From CAZJBS01 sp964544475 (GTDB taxonomy: Bacteria > CLD3 > SB21), in NCBI GenBank assembly GCA_964544475.1, contig CAZJBS010000008.1, forward strand, positions 62,001-126,000: 64,000 nt of DNA, in the 5' to 3' direction. Shown here piece after piece: positions 1-8,238 of this stretch; position 1 is the stretch's first letter; every line of letters begins with the position of its first letter. The notes under the pieces were generated by a model. That model did no database searches. It saw only the letters and a list, made by a program, of their open reading frames with translations, and had not been told where the DNA came from. The position numbers and the translations under genes are program-made.

Positions 1-452
1 GTTTCCACGGCTTCGAGCACCTGTTTTAACGTTTTTTCAGGCAGCAACTCGATATGACCGATCGTCTTGACGCGCACATTCTGCGTATTGAGGTTTTCCA
101 ATTCATTGTGGATGGTTCGCATCAGGAGTTTCATGAGAGCGGAGACCTCCCACGATGGTCGCTTCCAATTCTCCTGACTGAAGGCGTACAACGTTAGCGC
201 TTGTACATGAAGTTCACCACAGGCCGTGACGGCTTCTTTGACGGACTTAACGCCTTCGTTGTGACCGGCGACGCGCGGCAAACCCCGCCGTTTGGCCCAA
301 CGCCCATTGCCATCCATGATAATGGCGATGTGCCGTGGGAGGTTACCCGCCGCCAGGAGTTCACTCTGAAGATGAATATCCTCGGCGGCCGTCAGTTTTT
401 TCTTCAGGATCGCGTGGGTTTCGCTGCCGTTGTCGTTTAACTTAGCCGACAC
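1..452 (-). CDS. uppS: Undecaprenyl diphosphate synthase, partial (C-terminus beyond window)
   Basis: Cis-prenyltransferase that extends farnesyl-PP with isopentenyl-PP to the C55 lipid carrier used in peptidoglycan and O-antigen assembly; a cytosolic, membrane-associated dimer. The family signature HIAIIMDGNGRWAKRRG is visible near residues 42-58, including the catalytic Asp of MDGNGRW and the basic RRG that follows, then the SxENWxRP-like stretch SQENWKRPSWEV. About 150 codons are present and the gene runs off the left edge, so roughly the last third is missing. The start is a GTG at 450-452 preceded by GGAGAGG; the nearby ATG in another frame stops after five codons. A promoter-like sequence lies just upstream. 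Identification is firm; only the start is inferred. Confidence 0.93.
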   Translation of the reverse strand, partial: MSAKLNDNGSETHAILKKKLTAAEDIHLQSELLAAGNLPRHIAIIMDGNGRWAKRRGLPRVAGHNEGVKSVKEAVTACGELHVQALTLYAFSQENWKRPSWEVSALMKLLMRTIHNELENLNTQNVRVKTIGHIELLPEKTLKQVLEAVE

Positions 453-502
453 ATGCCTCTCCAGTGTAACCCGACAATAAGTCATTGAAAAAATTGAAGC
501 CC

Positions 503-531
503 AATATAGAAGAGGGGAGATTCATTTGCAA
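503..531 (-). promoter_or_regulatory. Sigma-70-like promoter for uppS
   Basis: On the minus strand TTGCAA (526-531) and TATATT (503-508) are separated by 17 bases. Transcription would start near 496, giving a leader of about 44 bases before the GTG of uppS. The site lies between the end of xth and uppS, so uppS probably has its own promoter even though xth reads in the same direction. Confidence 0.5.
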
Positions 532-535
532 CATA

Positions 536-1300
536 TTACAACGCCAATTCAATGCCGACCGGACAATGGTCCGAACCCAATACGTCGGGCATGATTCGAG
601 CGGACTTCAGCTGGCTGACAAGGTCATCGGAGACAAAGAAATAATCGATGCGCCAACCCACATTGCGATCACGGGCACGGGTCACCATGTCCCACCAACT
701 GTAATGATTGGGTTCCTGATTGAAACGACGAAAGGTGTCGACATATCCATGGGACACGAGCTTGTCCATCCAAGCTCTTTCGACCGGCAGAAATCCGGAG
801 ACAGTCTCATTTTCCCTGGGACGGGCGATATCGATTTCCTTGTGAGCCGTATTGTAATCTCCGCAAATAACGAGCCGCTTGCCCTTGGCGCGCAAGCTGT
901 CAAAATAACGCAGGATATCGTCGTAGAATTCCAGCTTGTAATTCAGACGTTCCTGGTCCCGCTTGCCATTTGGGAAGTAGACATTGCACAACATGAATTG
1001 ACCATGATCGGTGATCAGCACACGACCCTCCGTATCATAACGTTCAATCCCGAAACCTTTGACGATCTGGTGCGGCTTGTCTTTGCAATACGTGGCCACA
1101 CCCGAATAGCCTTTTTTCTCCGCGCTGCAGAAATAGGCATGATAGCCTGGAGGGTGGACCAACTCAGGTTCGAGCTGATCAACATGGGCTTTGGTTTCCT
1201 GCACACACAGCATGTCCGGATTCTCTTTGAGCATCCAGGCCAGAAATCCTTTTTTAGCCACGGCCCGCAGCCCGTTGACATTCCACGACAGTATCTTCAT
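536..1300 (-). CDS. xth: Exodeoxyribonuclease III (AP endonuclease)
   Basis: A 254-residue EEP-family nuclease that cuts 5' to abasic sites and removes 3' blocking groups during base excision repair. Family motifs occur in order: MKILSWNVNGLRA at the N-terminus (catalytic Asn of WNVNG), LCVQETKA (metal-binding Glu), ICGDYNTAH (Asp and Asn), a WRIDYFF segment, and the C-terminal SDHCPVGIEL with the catalytic His. Length is normal for bacterial ExoIII. It sits downstream of an MFS transporter (36-base gap) and upstream of uppS on the same strand. The antisense strand carries a 272-codon open frame, which is a composition shadow and not a gene. Confidence 0.95.
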   Translation of the reverse strand: MKILSWNVNGLRAVAKKGFLAWMLKENPDMLCVQETKAHVDQLEPELVHPPGYHAYFCSAEKKGYSGVATYCKDKPHQIVKGFGIERYDTEGRVLITDHGQFMLCNVYFPNGKRDQERLNYKLEFYDDILRYFDSLRAKGKRLVICGDYNTAHKEIDIARPRENETVSGFLPVERAWMDKLVSHGYVDTFRRFNQEPNHYSWWDMVTRARDRNVGWRIDYFFVSDDLVSQLKSARIMPDVLGSDHCPVGIELAL

Positions 1301-1335
1301 TGATGGACTCCCATATGATCTAAAAGCGCGCCAAT

Positions 1336-2529
1336 TTAGGGGACGGGATCAACTCTTGCAACTGATTTTTCCCCGGAAACAGCATGAAACATGATCGCCG
1401 CCAGCAGCGCGAAACACGAGCCCACAAGGAAAGGGGCCGACACATCCACATATTGCCATAGCATCCCGGCCAGGAGACTGGATAACAAAGCGATCAAGCC
1501 GGTCACCGCATGAAAAAGACCAATAGCCATGCCACGTTGATTTGCCGGTACAATTGTTGTGATATAGGCCTTTCCTACGCCGTCGCTCATGGCCATGTAA
1601 ACACCATACACAGGAAAGAGCAACCACAAAATATCAGCCGAAGCGAAGCCAAAACCCGCGTACACGACAGCGAAGAGAAGGAAAGAACACGTCAACACCG
1701 ATCTTGCCCCAAAGCGATCGACGAGGCGGCCAAACGGATACGACAGCAGGGCATACGCCGCATTAAACATCACATACAACTGGATGGACTGTATGGTTGA
1801 ACACCCGAGAGACGCCGAACGCAGTATCAGAAACGCATCGGAGCTGTTGCCAAGCGCAAAAAGGGCATTGACCAGCAGGAAGGACTTGAAAGGGCCTCCC
1901 GGCATTTTCCATCCTGCGAATCCGTCTGGCGGCGGGGCATGGCCGATGGTCGGTACATCGCGGACCAGCGCCCACAAAAGGCTCACAGCTAAGATGGATG
2001 GGATGGTGGCAATAAGAAATATCATGGGATACGAAACGTCGTCCAGACTCAGCGCAAACCAGGCCGCCAGCGGCCCGACAATCGCTCCCGCCGTGTCCAT
2101 GGCCCGGTGCAATCCATACGCGCGGCCCCGTTCATCGGGCGGAGATGAATCGGCGATCAGCGCATCCCTGGCTGCGGTTCGGGCGCCTTTGCCGAATCGA
2201 TCGACCAGCCGGGCCGACAGAACAACCACCCAACTGCCGGCCACGACCAACATCGCTTTTCCAACGGCCGAAAGCGCATATCCAACACCCACCAGGTCCT
2301 TCCGACGTCCCCAACGGTCGGAGAGCCGGCCGGAAAAAACCTTGAGCAAACTCGCTAAGGCTTCCGCACATCCCTCTACCAATCCGATCAGCGGTGCCGC
2401 GACGCCAAGAGTTTTCATAAGAAAAATTGGGATGATCGGATAAATCATCTCGGAAGACAGGTCATTCAAAAAACTGACCCAGCCAAGGGTGATAATGTTC
2501 TTTTTTCCGGATGGATTGGGGCGGTTCAT
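1336..2529 (-). CDS. Major facilitator superfamily transporter
   Basis: A 397-residue inner-membrane transporter with a 12-helix MFS pattern. The loop between helices 2 and 3 reads GRLSDRWGRRKDLVG, matching the MFS A-motif GxLaDrxGrkxxl. The protein starts with a short polar segment followed by FLNDLSSEMIYPIIPIFLM, as in a subgroup of MFS permeases annotated as hypothetical drug or sugar-phosphate exporters. The substrate cannot be deduced from the sequence. The start ATG (2527-2529) follows a TTxGGxxxxG-poor leader, and the promoter for the divergent TPR gene lies in the same 80-base gap. Confidence 0.85.
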   Translation of the reverse strand: MNRPNPSGKKNIITLGWVSFLNDLSSEMIYPIIPIFLMKTLGVAAPLIGLVEGCAEALASLLKVFSGRLSDRWGRRKDLVGVGYALSAVGKAMLVVAGSWVVVLSARLVDRFGKGARTAARDALIADSSPPDERGRAYGLHRAMDTAGAIVGPLAAWFALSLDDVSYPMIFLIATIPSILAVSLLWALVRDVPTIGHAPPPDGFAGWKMPGGPFKSFLLVNALFALGNSSDAFLILRSASLGCSTIQSIQLYVMFNAAYALLSYPFGRLVDRFGARSVLTCSFLLFAVVYAGFGFASADILWLLFPVYGVYMAMSDGVGKAYITTIVPANQRGMAIGLFHAVTGLIALLSSLLAGMLWQYVDVSAPFLVGSCFALLAAIMFHAVSGEKSVARVDPVP

Positions 2530-2552
2530 CGGTTATCTCTGCAGTTATCTCG

Positions 2553-2581
2553 TTGCAATATTAGGAATATTTCACTACAAT
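2553..2581 (+). promoter_or_regulatory. Sigma-70-like promoter for the TPR protein / quinone prenyltransferase pair
   Basis: TTGCAA (2553-2558) and TACAAT (2576-2581) with a 17-base spacer lie in the divergent gap between the MFS gene and the gene at 2610. The predicted transcript would start near 2588, giving a leader of about 20 bases. Confidence 0.55.
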
Positions 2582-2609
2582 CAAAAAACAAAAACTCGTC
2601 GGATTCCAC

Positions 2610-3185
2610 ATGTTCAAACATCGTGTTGCCCGGAACAGGGCACTCTACTTCGCGTTTTTCCTGTCCGTCATCGTCATCTTTGCGTTTGCCATCGACATGA
2701 AGTGGGAATTCTATCAATTGGTTCTTATTGCGATGTTGTTTCTTATTCCCGGACGCGTCGTCCAGTTTTTTTGGGAAGAGTTTTTCGAAGGTAAACGTCG
2801 ATTGCAGGAGCGTGATTTTGACGGAGCCCTCACGTCGTTTGAAGCGTTCCTGGAAAAACTGAGGCAGCGGCGATGGCTCAAATGGCTGATGTTCCTGAGC
2901 TACGGGCTTTATTCATTTCGCATTGAGGCCGTGGTCCTGACACAAATGGCTTTGGCCTCCATTCACAAGAAACAATACGGCAAGGCCAGGGACCATCTGA
3001 GGGAATCCCTCCGGTGTGATACCAGGTATTGCTTTGCCTTCTACCACGAAGCGGTGGTGAATTTGCTTGAAGGGAACATGCCCGCGGCTGAGGACAGTTT
3101 CCGCAAAGCGAGGGAACATGGTTATCCGCGGATGGCGTTTGAGGAATTCGTGGAAATCACACATGACACCTTCGGCAAGGTATGA
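2610..3185 (+). CDS. Membrane-anchored TPR protein, function unknown
   Basis: A 191-residue protein with two hydrophobic helices at about residues 10-27 and 34-52, then a cytosolic region with tetratricopeptide-like helix pairs: ERDFDGALTSFEAFLEKL, KKQYGKARDHLRESLRCD and LEGNMPAAEDSFRKAREHG all show the TPR pattern of small and large residues. I cannot name the family. Its stop overlaps the start of the following quinone prenyltransferase (ATGA), so the two are probably translationally coupled and co-transcribed from 2553. A scaffolding role at the membrane is a guess from the architecture only. Confidence 0.7.
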   Translation: MFKHRVARNRALYFAFFLSVIVIFAFAIDMKWEFYQLVLIAMLFLIPGRVVQFFWEEFFEGKRRLQERDFDGALTSFEAFLEKLRQRRWLKWLMFLSYGLYSFRIEAVVLTQMALASIHKKQYGKARDHLRESLRCDTRYCFAFYHEAVVNLLEGNMPAAEDSFRKAREHGYPRMAFEEFVEITHDTFGKV

Positions 3186-4060
3186 TCGCGGTTCTCTTGA
3201 AGCAGGTGACGACGTTCGGTCGTCTGATTAAGTTCTCACATACGATATTCGCCCTGCCGTTTGCACTGGCATCCGTGGTGATGGCGTCCAAATACCACGC
3301 GGTGACGTGGCCCAAGGTGGGTTGGATTGTCGCTGCGATGGTTGGCGCACGGAGCGCGGCCATGGGATTCAATCGTATGGTCGATGTCGACATTGATCGT
3401 GGCAATCCGCGCACCGCCCAACGCGAGATTCCGCGCGGTGTGATCACCATGCCTCAGGCGGCGGTGTTTGTGATTTTGTCGGCGGCTTTGCTGGTGGTGG
3501 CCGCCTACCAATTGAATGCGCTTTGCTTCGCATTATCGCCGCTGGCACTGGTTATTGTGTTTTTCTATTCACTCACCAAGAGATTCACCTCGTTTGCGCA
3601 CATTTTTCTGGGTATCGCACTTGGCGTGGCGCCACTCGGCGCCTGGATGGCCATAGCGGGAGCATGGAATTGGTCGGCGTTTTTGCTCGGCGCCTCGGTG
3701 CTCGGCTGGGTGGCCGGATTCGACATTATCTATGCCTGCCAGGATGTGGACTATGATCGGGCGAAAGGACTATATTCCATGCCGGCCCGATGGGGTGTCG
3801 GCATCGCGCTGTGGGTTTCCCGTACCCTTCATGTGCTGGCGGTCAGTGGTCTCGTCACCGTTGGTGTGATTCATGGACTTGGTACGCTTTATCATAGCGG
3901 TCTGCTCGTGATCGGAATCGTGTTGGTGTACGAACACCACCTGGTCAAACCCCACGATTTGTCGAGAGTCAACGTGGCATTCATGAACATAAATGGAATC
4001 ATCAGTGTGGTGTTTTTCGTGGCGACGTTTCTTGACATTGTTTGGGGGCCCTTCTCATGA
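3182..4060 (+). CDS. UbiA-family polyprenyltransferase, probably MqnP-like (menaquinone biosynthesis)
   Basis: A 292-residue integral membrane prenyltransferase that attaches a polyprenyl chain to an aromatic quinone precursor. The first Asp-rich motif appears as NRMVDVDIDRGNPRTA (the NxxxDxxxD of UbiA enzymes) near residues 62-77 and the second as DIIYACQDVDYDRAKG near residues 176-191. About eight membrane helices are predicted. The wording NRxxDxxxDxxNPRTAxREIPxG is typical of the 4-hydroxybenzoate prenyltransferase-like enzymes, including MqnP of the futalosine menaquinone route. No other mqn gene is in the window, so the exact acceptor is inferred. The start overlaps the previous stop as ATGA. 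Confidence 0.85.
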   Translation: MIAVLLKQVTTFGRLIKFSHTIFALPFALASVVMASKYHAVTWPKVGWIVAAMVGARSAAMGFNRMVDVDIDRGNPRTAQREIPRGVITMPQAAVFVILSAALLVVAAYQLNALCFALSPLALVIVFFYSLTKRFTSFAHIFLGIALGVAPLGAWMAIAGAWNWSAFLLGASVLGWVAGFDIIYACQDVDYDRAKGLYSMPARWGVGIALWVSRTLHVLAVSGLVTVGVIHGLGTLYHSGLLVIGIVLVYEHHLVKPHDLSRVNVAFMNINGIISVVFFVATFLDIVWGPFS

Positions 4061-4378
4061 ATGATGCGATGACCGCCATCGTTTGATCGGATTCGCCAGA
4101 TCGTCGGAGCCGCATGGCACGGTATTGTGGCCGCAAAAATACTCCCGGAGATTGGCACAGACCGCAACAATAAAGCAGGTTGCTGAGACTATTCATGGGT
4201 GATGGCGGAGTGGCAAGGCAAATGGCTGCAAGAATCCTCGCCTGGCAGGCCCTGCAACCTCATCTCATGCGCCCTTTCATACCCCAACAAACGCTTGACA
4301 GATATGGGTTTTTCAGTTATCTTGATCGCTGAACTTTCGCAGGAAGTTCAGCAAAAACAGAGAGTGCAGGTGTCGCCT
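4061..4378 (+). other. Intergenic stretch without a recognisable gene
   Basis: This 318-base gap lies between the prenyltransferase and the HNH nuclease. Its distal part holds a good promoter (4295-4323). The open frame of the HNH gene extends back to 4199, but that extension would lie upstream of the promoter and has no family similarity. Short reading fragments at 4086-4185 resemble no gene I recognise, and I found no tRNA fold or terminator. Confidence 0.6.
4295..4323 (+). promoter_or_regulatory. Sigma-70-like promoter for the HNH nuclease gene
   Basis: A perfect TTGACA (4295-4300), a 17-base spacer and TATCTT (4318-4323). The transcript would begin near 4330, about 50 bases before the ATG at 4379. 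This position rules out translation from the upstream in-frame ATG at 4199 for transcripts from this promoter. Confidence 0.7.
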
Positions 4379-4888
4379 ATGAGTCTGAATGGGCACGTTC
4401 TGGTGCTCAATCAGAACTACGAACCGATGACCGTTTGTCATGTGCGAAAGGCGTTGGTTCTCGTATTTCTTGGTAAAGCCGAAGTCATCGAAATCATGGA
4501 AGGGAAAGCTATCCGGTCTGTTTACCGTTCGTTTCCTTATCCGAGCATCGTGCGTTTGTCGATGATGGTACACCGCCAGCGCAAGGGCATCCTGCTGTCG
4601 AGAAAAAATGTGCTGAAAAGGGATGGCTTCCAATGCCAGTATTGTGGGACGCACAGTCACGCGATGACCGTGGACCACATCATCCCCAAAGTGCGCGGCG
4701 GGAAGGATTCCTGGGAAAACATGGTGACCGCCTGCATCCGTTGCAACAACACGAAAGGGGATCGAACACCGGAAGAAGCCGATATGACCCTGATGACCAA
4801 GCCACGAAAGCCGCATCACCTGTCCTTCATCCAGAAACACGTGTCCACCCATGATGAGCGGTGGAAGCCCTATTTATTCATGACTTGA
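4379..4888 (+). CDS. HNH endonuclease family protein
   Basis: A 169-residue protein of the common bacterial HNH type that starts with VLNQNYEPMTVCHVRKAL and ends with an HNH nuclease domain. The domain shows the zinc pair CQYCG, the catalytic stretch MTVDHIIPKVRGGKDSWENM (His and the HIIP context), and the second pair CIRCNNTKGDRTP. Proteins of this family are widespread and chromosomal; their target is not well defined, and no restriction or toxin partner is adjacent. I chose the ATG at 4379 because similarity begins there and because a strong promoter lies between it and the earlier in-frame ATG at 4199. Confidence 0.88.
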   Translation: MSLNGHVLVLNQNYEPMTVCHVRKALVLVFLGKAEVIEIMEGKAIRSVYRSFPYPSIVRLSMMVHRQRKGILLSRKNVLKRDGFQCQYCGTHSHAMTVDHIIPKVRGGKDSWENMVTACIRCNNTKGDRTPEEADMTLMTKPRKPHHLSFIQKHVSTHDERWKPYLFMT

Positions 4889-4945
4889 TCCTGCGCGCGA
4901 GCTTCGGCTTGTGATGTAAGCGTCCTTCATCCGGGAGAGAAAGTT

Positions 4946-5959
4946 TTGCCAAGAATATTCAGTGGAATGCGTCCAACCGGCAAGTTGCACCTGGGGCACC
5001 TTGTCGGCGCTCTCGAAAATTGGGTGGCATTTCAAGACGAATATGAGACGGTTTTTGGCATCGTGGATTGGCATGCGCTGACGACGGGTTATAAAGACAC
5101 GTCCCTCCTGCCACAGCACATCGCCGATACAGCGATCGATTGGATATCTGCGGGGCTGGATCCGGATCGGAGCGTGCTGATGGTGCAATCCCGGGTTAAG
5201 GAGCATGCGGAACTCCATCTGTTGTTTTCTATGATTACACCTACGCCGTGGCTCATTCGCAATCCCGCCGTCAAAGAGCAGGCCCGCGCCATGGGACTTA
5301 TTGAATCGGACTCTGATGAAAACATGGCCAAGATCGATTTTGGTCACCTGGGCTATCCAGTCCTGCAGGCGGCGGATATTCTGATTTATCAGGCCGACAC
5401 GGTGCCGGTGGGCGAGGACCAGGTGCCACATATCGAGTTATGCCGTGAGATTGCAAGACGGTTCAATTTTCTGTACGCCGCGTCCGGCTTTCAATTTCTT
5501 GAGCCGAAGCACAAACTGACCGTTACGCCGCGCCTGCCTGGGGTGGACGGCAATATGAAAATGAGCAAGAGCCTGGACAACTGCATTTACCTGTCGGACA
5601 CGGATGACACTATTCAGGCCCAGGTTCGAAAAATGGTGACCGATCCGGCAAAGTTAAGAAAAAACGATCCGGGCCGCCCCGAAGTTTGTTCGGTCTACAC
5701 ATACCATAAGGTTTTCAATGCCTCCGAAACGGCCGGCATTGACTCGGAGTGTCGGAATGGCGCGCTGGGATGCGTCGCCTGCAAGAAGAACCTGGCCGAG
5801 AAAATCGGTGTACGTCTGAAACCGTTGCGTGAAAAAAGGCATGAACTCGAAACGGACCCCGGTTACATCGACCGTGTATTGAGAGAGGGTTCGGACAAGG
5901 CGCGCGCCATGGCATCGGAGACGATGAACCACGTTCGAAAGGCCATGCATTTGACGTGA
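4946..5959 (+). CDS. trpS: Tryptophanyl-tRNA synthetase
   Basis: A 337-residue class I aminoacyl-tRNA synthetase that charges tRNA-Trp. The HIGH-type signature is PTGKLHLGHLVGA near residues 11-23 and the KMSKS loop is present exactly (GNMKMSKSLDN, near residue 200). Near the C-terminus a small cysteine group, CRNGALGCVACK, matches a metal-binding feature of the longer TrpS subgroup found in several phyla. The start is a TTG at 4946 preceded by GGGAGAG at 4933-4939; no ATG is available that keeps the N-terminal strand MPRIFSGMRPTG. It lies 57 bases after the HNH gene. Confidence 0.95.
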   Translation: MPRIFSGMRPTGKLHLGHLVGALENWVAFQDEYETVFGIVDWHALTTGYKDTSLLPQHIADTAIDWISAGLDPDRSVLMVQSRVKEHAELHLLFSMITPTPWLIRNPAVKEQARAMGLIESDSDENMAKIDFGHLGYPVLQAADILIYQADTVPVGEDQVPHIELCREIARRFNFLYAASGFQFLEPKHKLTVTPRLPGVDGNMKMSKSLDNCIYLSDTDDTIQAQVRKMVTDPAKLRKNDPGRPEVCSVYTYHKVFNASETAGIDSECRNGALGCVACKKNLAEKIGVRLKPLREKRHELETDPGYIDRVLREGSDKARAMASETMNHVRKAMHLT

Positions 5960-5965
5960 GGCTTC

Positions 5966-6613
5966 ATGAGTGAGTCCTTCATAATGTTTTTGTTTTTTGC
6001 TCTGTTCGGCGGCGTGTTCGTCCTGATTTTCGTGCTTGCCCAGCGGCAGAAAAGAAGAATGGTCGCCAATTTTGAGGCCTTTGCGGCAAGAATGGGTTGT
6101 CAGGCAAATATCCCGCAGGGCTTTTTTGGCGGCTTCCCGTCTTGCCATGGCACTTATCGCAACCGCCCGTTGCGCGTCTTCATGTTCACGCGTTCCTCGG
6201 GTTCCGGCAAGAGCCGCTCCACGACCACGTACACAGCGTTTGAAATCGACGTCGACAATCCCGACGGTTTTGAATTCCATATTTTCGAACAGGGCTTTTT
6301 CACATCCATGGCCGTGAAGCTGGGCATGCAGGACATCCAGATCGGTGATGATGAATTCGACAAAGAATACATCATCAAGTCGAACAACGAATCGAAGGTC
6401 ATAGAATTGCTGACGCCGATGATCAAACAAAAATTCATGGAATTTGCCGATCAGTTCCCGGGGTTTGGCGTGAAACTGCAGGGCGCCAAATTTTATTATG
6501 AGTCGGCCGGCACGATGGCGGGGGAGACTTTCGTGACACGGATTGAAACGATGATACAATTCATGTGTGATCTGGCCGATCAGTTGGACATCATTTTCAG
6601 GCGCCGCCGCTGA
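5966..6613 (+). CDS. Membrane-anchored protein of unknown function (possibly DUF3137-like)
   Basis: A 215-residue protein with one N-terminal membrane helix (about residues 5-25, FIMFLFFALFGGVFVLIFVLA) followed by a positively charged RQKRRM, so the bulk is likely cytosolic. The rest is mixed alpha/beta with no catalytic motif that I recognise. The order 'one helix, then a soluble domain measuring a small gene product' loosely recalls DUF3137 proteins, but I would not assign it. It lies 6 bases after trpS and shares one base with the scpA start (TGATG), so it belongs to the trpS-scpA-scpB operon. Confidence 0.65.
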   Translation: MSESFIMFLFFALFGGVFVLIFVLAQRQKRRMVANFEAFAARMGCQANIPQGFFGGFPSCHGTYRNRPLRVFMFTRSSGSGKSRSTTTYTAFEIDVDNPDGFEFHIFEQGFFTSMAVKLGMQDIQIGDDEFDKEYIIKSNNESKVIELLTPMIKQKFMEFADQFPGFGVKLQGAKFYYESAGTMAGETFVTRIETMIQFMCDLADQLDIIFRRRR

Positions 6614-8220
6614 TGTACAAGGTCAAACTGGAAAATTTTGAAGGCCCCCTCGATCTTCTGCTTTTTTTTGTGCGCAAGGACGAGTTGGATATCTACGACA
6701 TTCCCATCGCTCACATCACCCGATCCTATCTTGAGTATCTGCATCTGATGCACGAACTCAATCTGGATATCGCAGCGGAGTTCATTCTGATGGCCGCAAC
6801 TTTGATGCGCATCAAAGTCAAGAGCATGCTCCCAAAGAATCCCCTGGAGGAAGAAGAGGACGAGGCGCTCGATCCGCGCGAAGAACTGACGCGGCGGCTG
6901 ATCGAATACCGTCAGTTCAAGGAGGCCTCCAAGTCGCTTGCAGAGTTGGATGAATACTGGCGCAGTGTCTACCGGCGCAGCTATTTCAATTTCGATCTGA
7001 TGCCCCAGAATACGGATGAACCGGTTGGTCTGAAGGACATCACATTTTTCGACCTTCTTGCGGCCTATAAGAAAGCCCTCGCCAAGAAGCCGAAAATCAT
7101 CTATCACAATATCGAACGTATCAATGTCACGATTGAAGAACAGCAGGAGTTTATCTTTCAATTCTTCGGCGCCCGCCATTGTTATCTTTTCACGGATTTG
7201 TGCGCCGCGATGAGCAAGATCGAGATTGTGGTCACGTTTCTCGCCATGTTGGATTTGATCAAACACGGCACGATTGCGGTCAAACAAGCCACCATCTTCG
7301 ATGACATCTGGGTGTACAAACCTGAGGCGTATGTCGAAGACGAGATGGAAGCCGCCGAACATGCGGAGGAACAACGCATAGAAGCGGAAGAACAGGCTGC
7401 GGCGATCAGAGCGTTAGAACCCGGCCTCAGTGTTGCCTCAACTTCATTGGCAATTTCCACCGCCGCTGACGCTACGGAAGCACCCCAGGCCCCTGCAGAA
7501 ATACAAACGGAAGAAGTGTCGTCGACCGATGATTCAGAGATGAATACGGTCGAAGCGCCAGATCCAGTCGTCGATTTGGCCGTTAATTCGGGAACCGCCG
7601 ACCATCGAACCCGTGACATTCCGGAGTGGATGGACCATCCGTCAGAGTCACCAGTGTCGATGGAGCCACCGGTGGCCGACCAGGTCGTCGAACCCGGTCA
7701 CACCACATTAGAACCCGAAGGAGACTCGAGGGCATTTGAGGATGATGTGTTGGAACCGACGACCGGTGATGTCGACGAGACCGAAGACGAATCGACGCTT
7801 CAGGATATCACTGCCGGGGAGGATTCACGTCCTGGCTCGGGAACTCTGCAGACGCCCTCGGCTGTTGAAACCGTTGTTGTGGATGGCGGCGAGACTGAAA
7901 CCGTCGATGAAATCTTTTTGCAGGTAGAGCCACCAGTGACGGAATCAACCGGCCATCTGGATACGGCGCCTGTTCCGGCCGCGTTTTCAAACGAGAAATG
8001 GCCGGAGGCTGACATCGGGATGGTGAGTGAGATGGACAAGGAGTCGGCTGTCGACGTCGAATCGACAGCCCTTTCAATGACAAAGGACGAATGGGTTGAA
8101 CCTGGAATGGAGGTACCGAAGACGGAGGCCGCGGGGGAGCAAATGGCATCTCCATCCGGCTTTCGCACTTTTTTCAGAAGAATCATGGGTTTTGTAAAGC
8201 GGCTCTTTACGTCGAAATAG
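6613..8220 (+). CDS. scpA: Segregation and condensation protein A with a long acidic C-terminal extension
   Basis: ScpA is the kleisin subunit that bridges SMC heads and binds ScpB in the bacterial condensin. The N-terminal signature FEGPLDLLLFFVRKDELDIYDIPI (residues 9-32) and the C-terminal winged-helix region ending near residue 236 (SKIEIVVTFLAMLDLIKHG) are both present. Usual ScpA proteins are about 230-280 residues; this one has 535. Residues 241-514 are a low-complexity, Glu/Asp/Thr/Pro/Val-rich, probably disordered region, and the last 20 residues form a basic amphipathic stretch with FFRRIMGFVKRLF. No frameshift is needed to explain the length, and scpB follows 18 bases later. Confidence 0.9.
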   Translation: MYKVKLENFEGPLDLLLFFVRKDELDIYDIPIAHITRSYLEYLHLMHELNLDIAAEFILMAATLMRIKVKSMLPKNPLEEEEDEALDPREELTRRLIEYRQFKEASKSLAELDEYWRSVYRRSYFNFDLMPQNTDEPVGLKDITFFDLLAAYKKALAKKPKIIYHNIERINVTIEEQQEFIFQFFGARHCYLFTDLCAAMSKIEIVVTFLAMLDLIKHGTIAVKQATIFDDIWVYKPEAYVEDEMEAAEHAEEQRIEAEEQAAAIRALEPGLSVASTSLAISTAADATEAPQAPAEIQTEEVSSTDDSEMNTVEAPDPVVDLAVNSGTADHRTRDIPEWMDHPSESPVSMEPPVADQVVEPGHTTLEPEGDSRAFEDDVLEPTTGDVDETEDESTLQDITAGEDSRPGSGTLQTPSAVETVVVDGGETETVDEIFLQVEPPVTESTGHLDTAPVPAAFSNEKWPEADIGMVSEMDKESAVDVESTALSMTKDEWVEPGMEVPKTEAAGEQMASPSGFRTFFRRIMGFVKRLFTSK

Positions 8221-8238
8221 AGGAGGACAAAACGGGTC

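Noticed and set aside
485..1303. A 272-codon frame on the plus strand, antisense to xth.
   Set aside because: No recognisable domain, and it mirrors the xth coding pattern; long antisense frames are common at this base composition.
1784..2443. A 219-codon plus-strand frame inside the MFS transporter gene.
   Set aside because: Low-complexity Arg/Pro/Ser content opposite a well-supported transporter; a shadow frame.
4061..4378. Possible tRNA or small gene in the gap before the HNH nuclease, prompted by GGAGTGGCAAGGC-like text near 4207.
   Set aside because: No acceptor-stem pairing, TTCGANTC loop or anticodon arm could be drawn, and the promoter at 4295 explains the gap better.
4199..4378. 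The 60-residue N-terminal extension of the HNH protein.
   Set aside because: It lies upstream of the TTGACA-17-TATCTT promoter and has no family similarity; the conserved start is the ATG at 4379.
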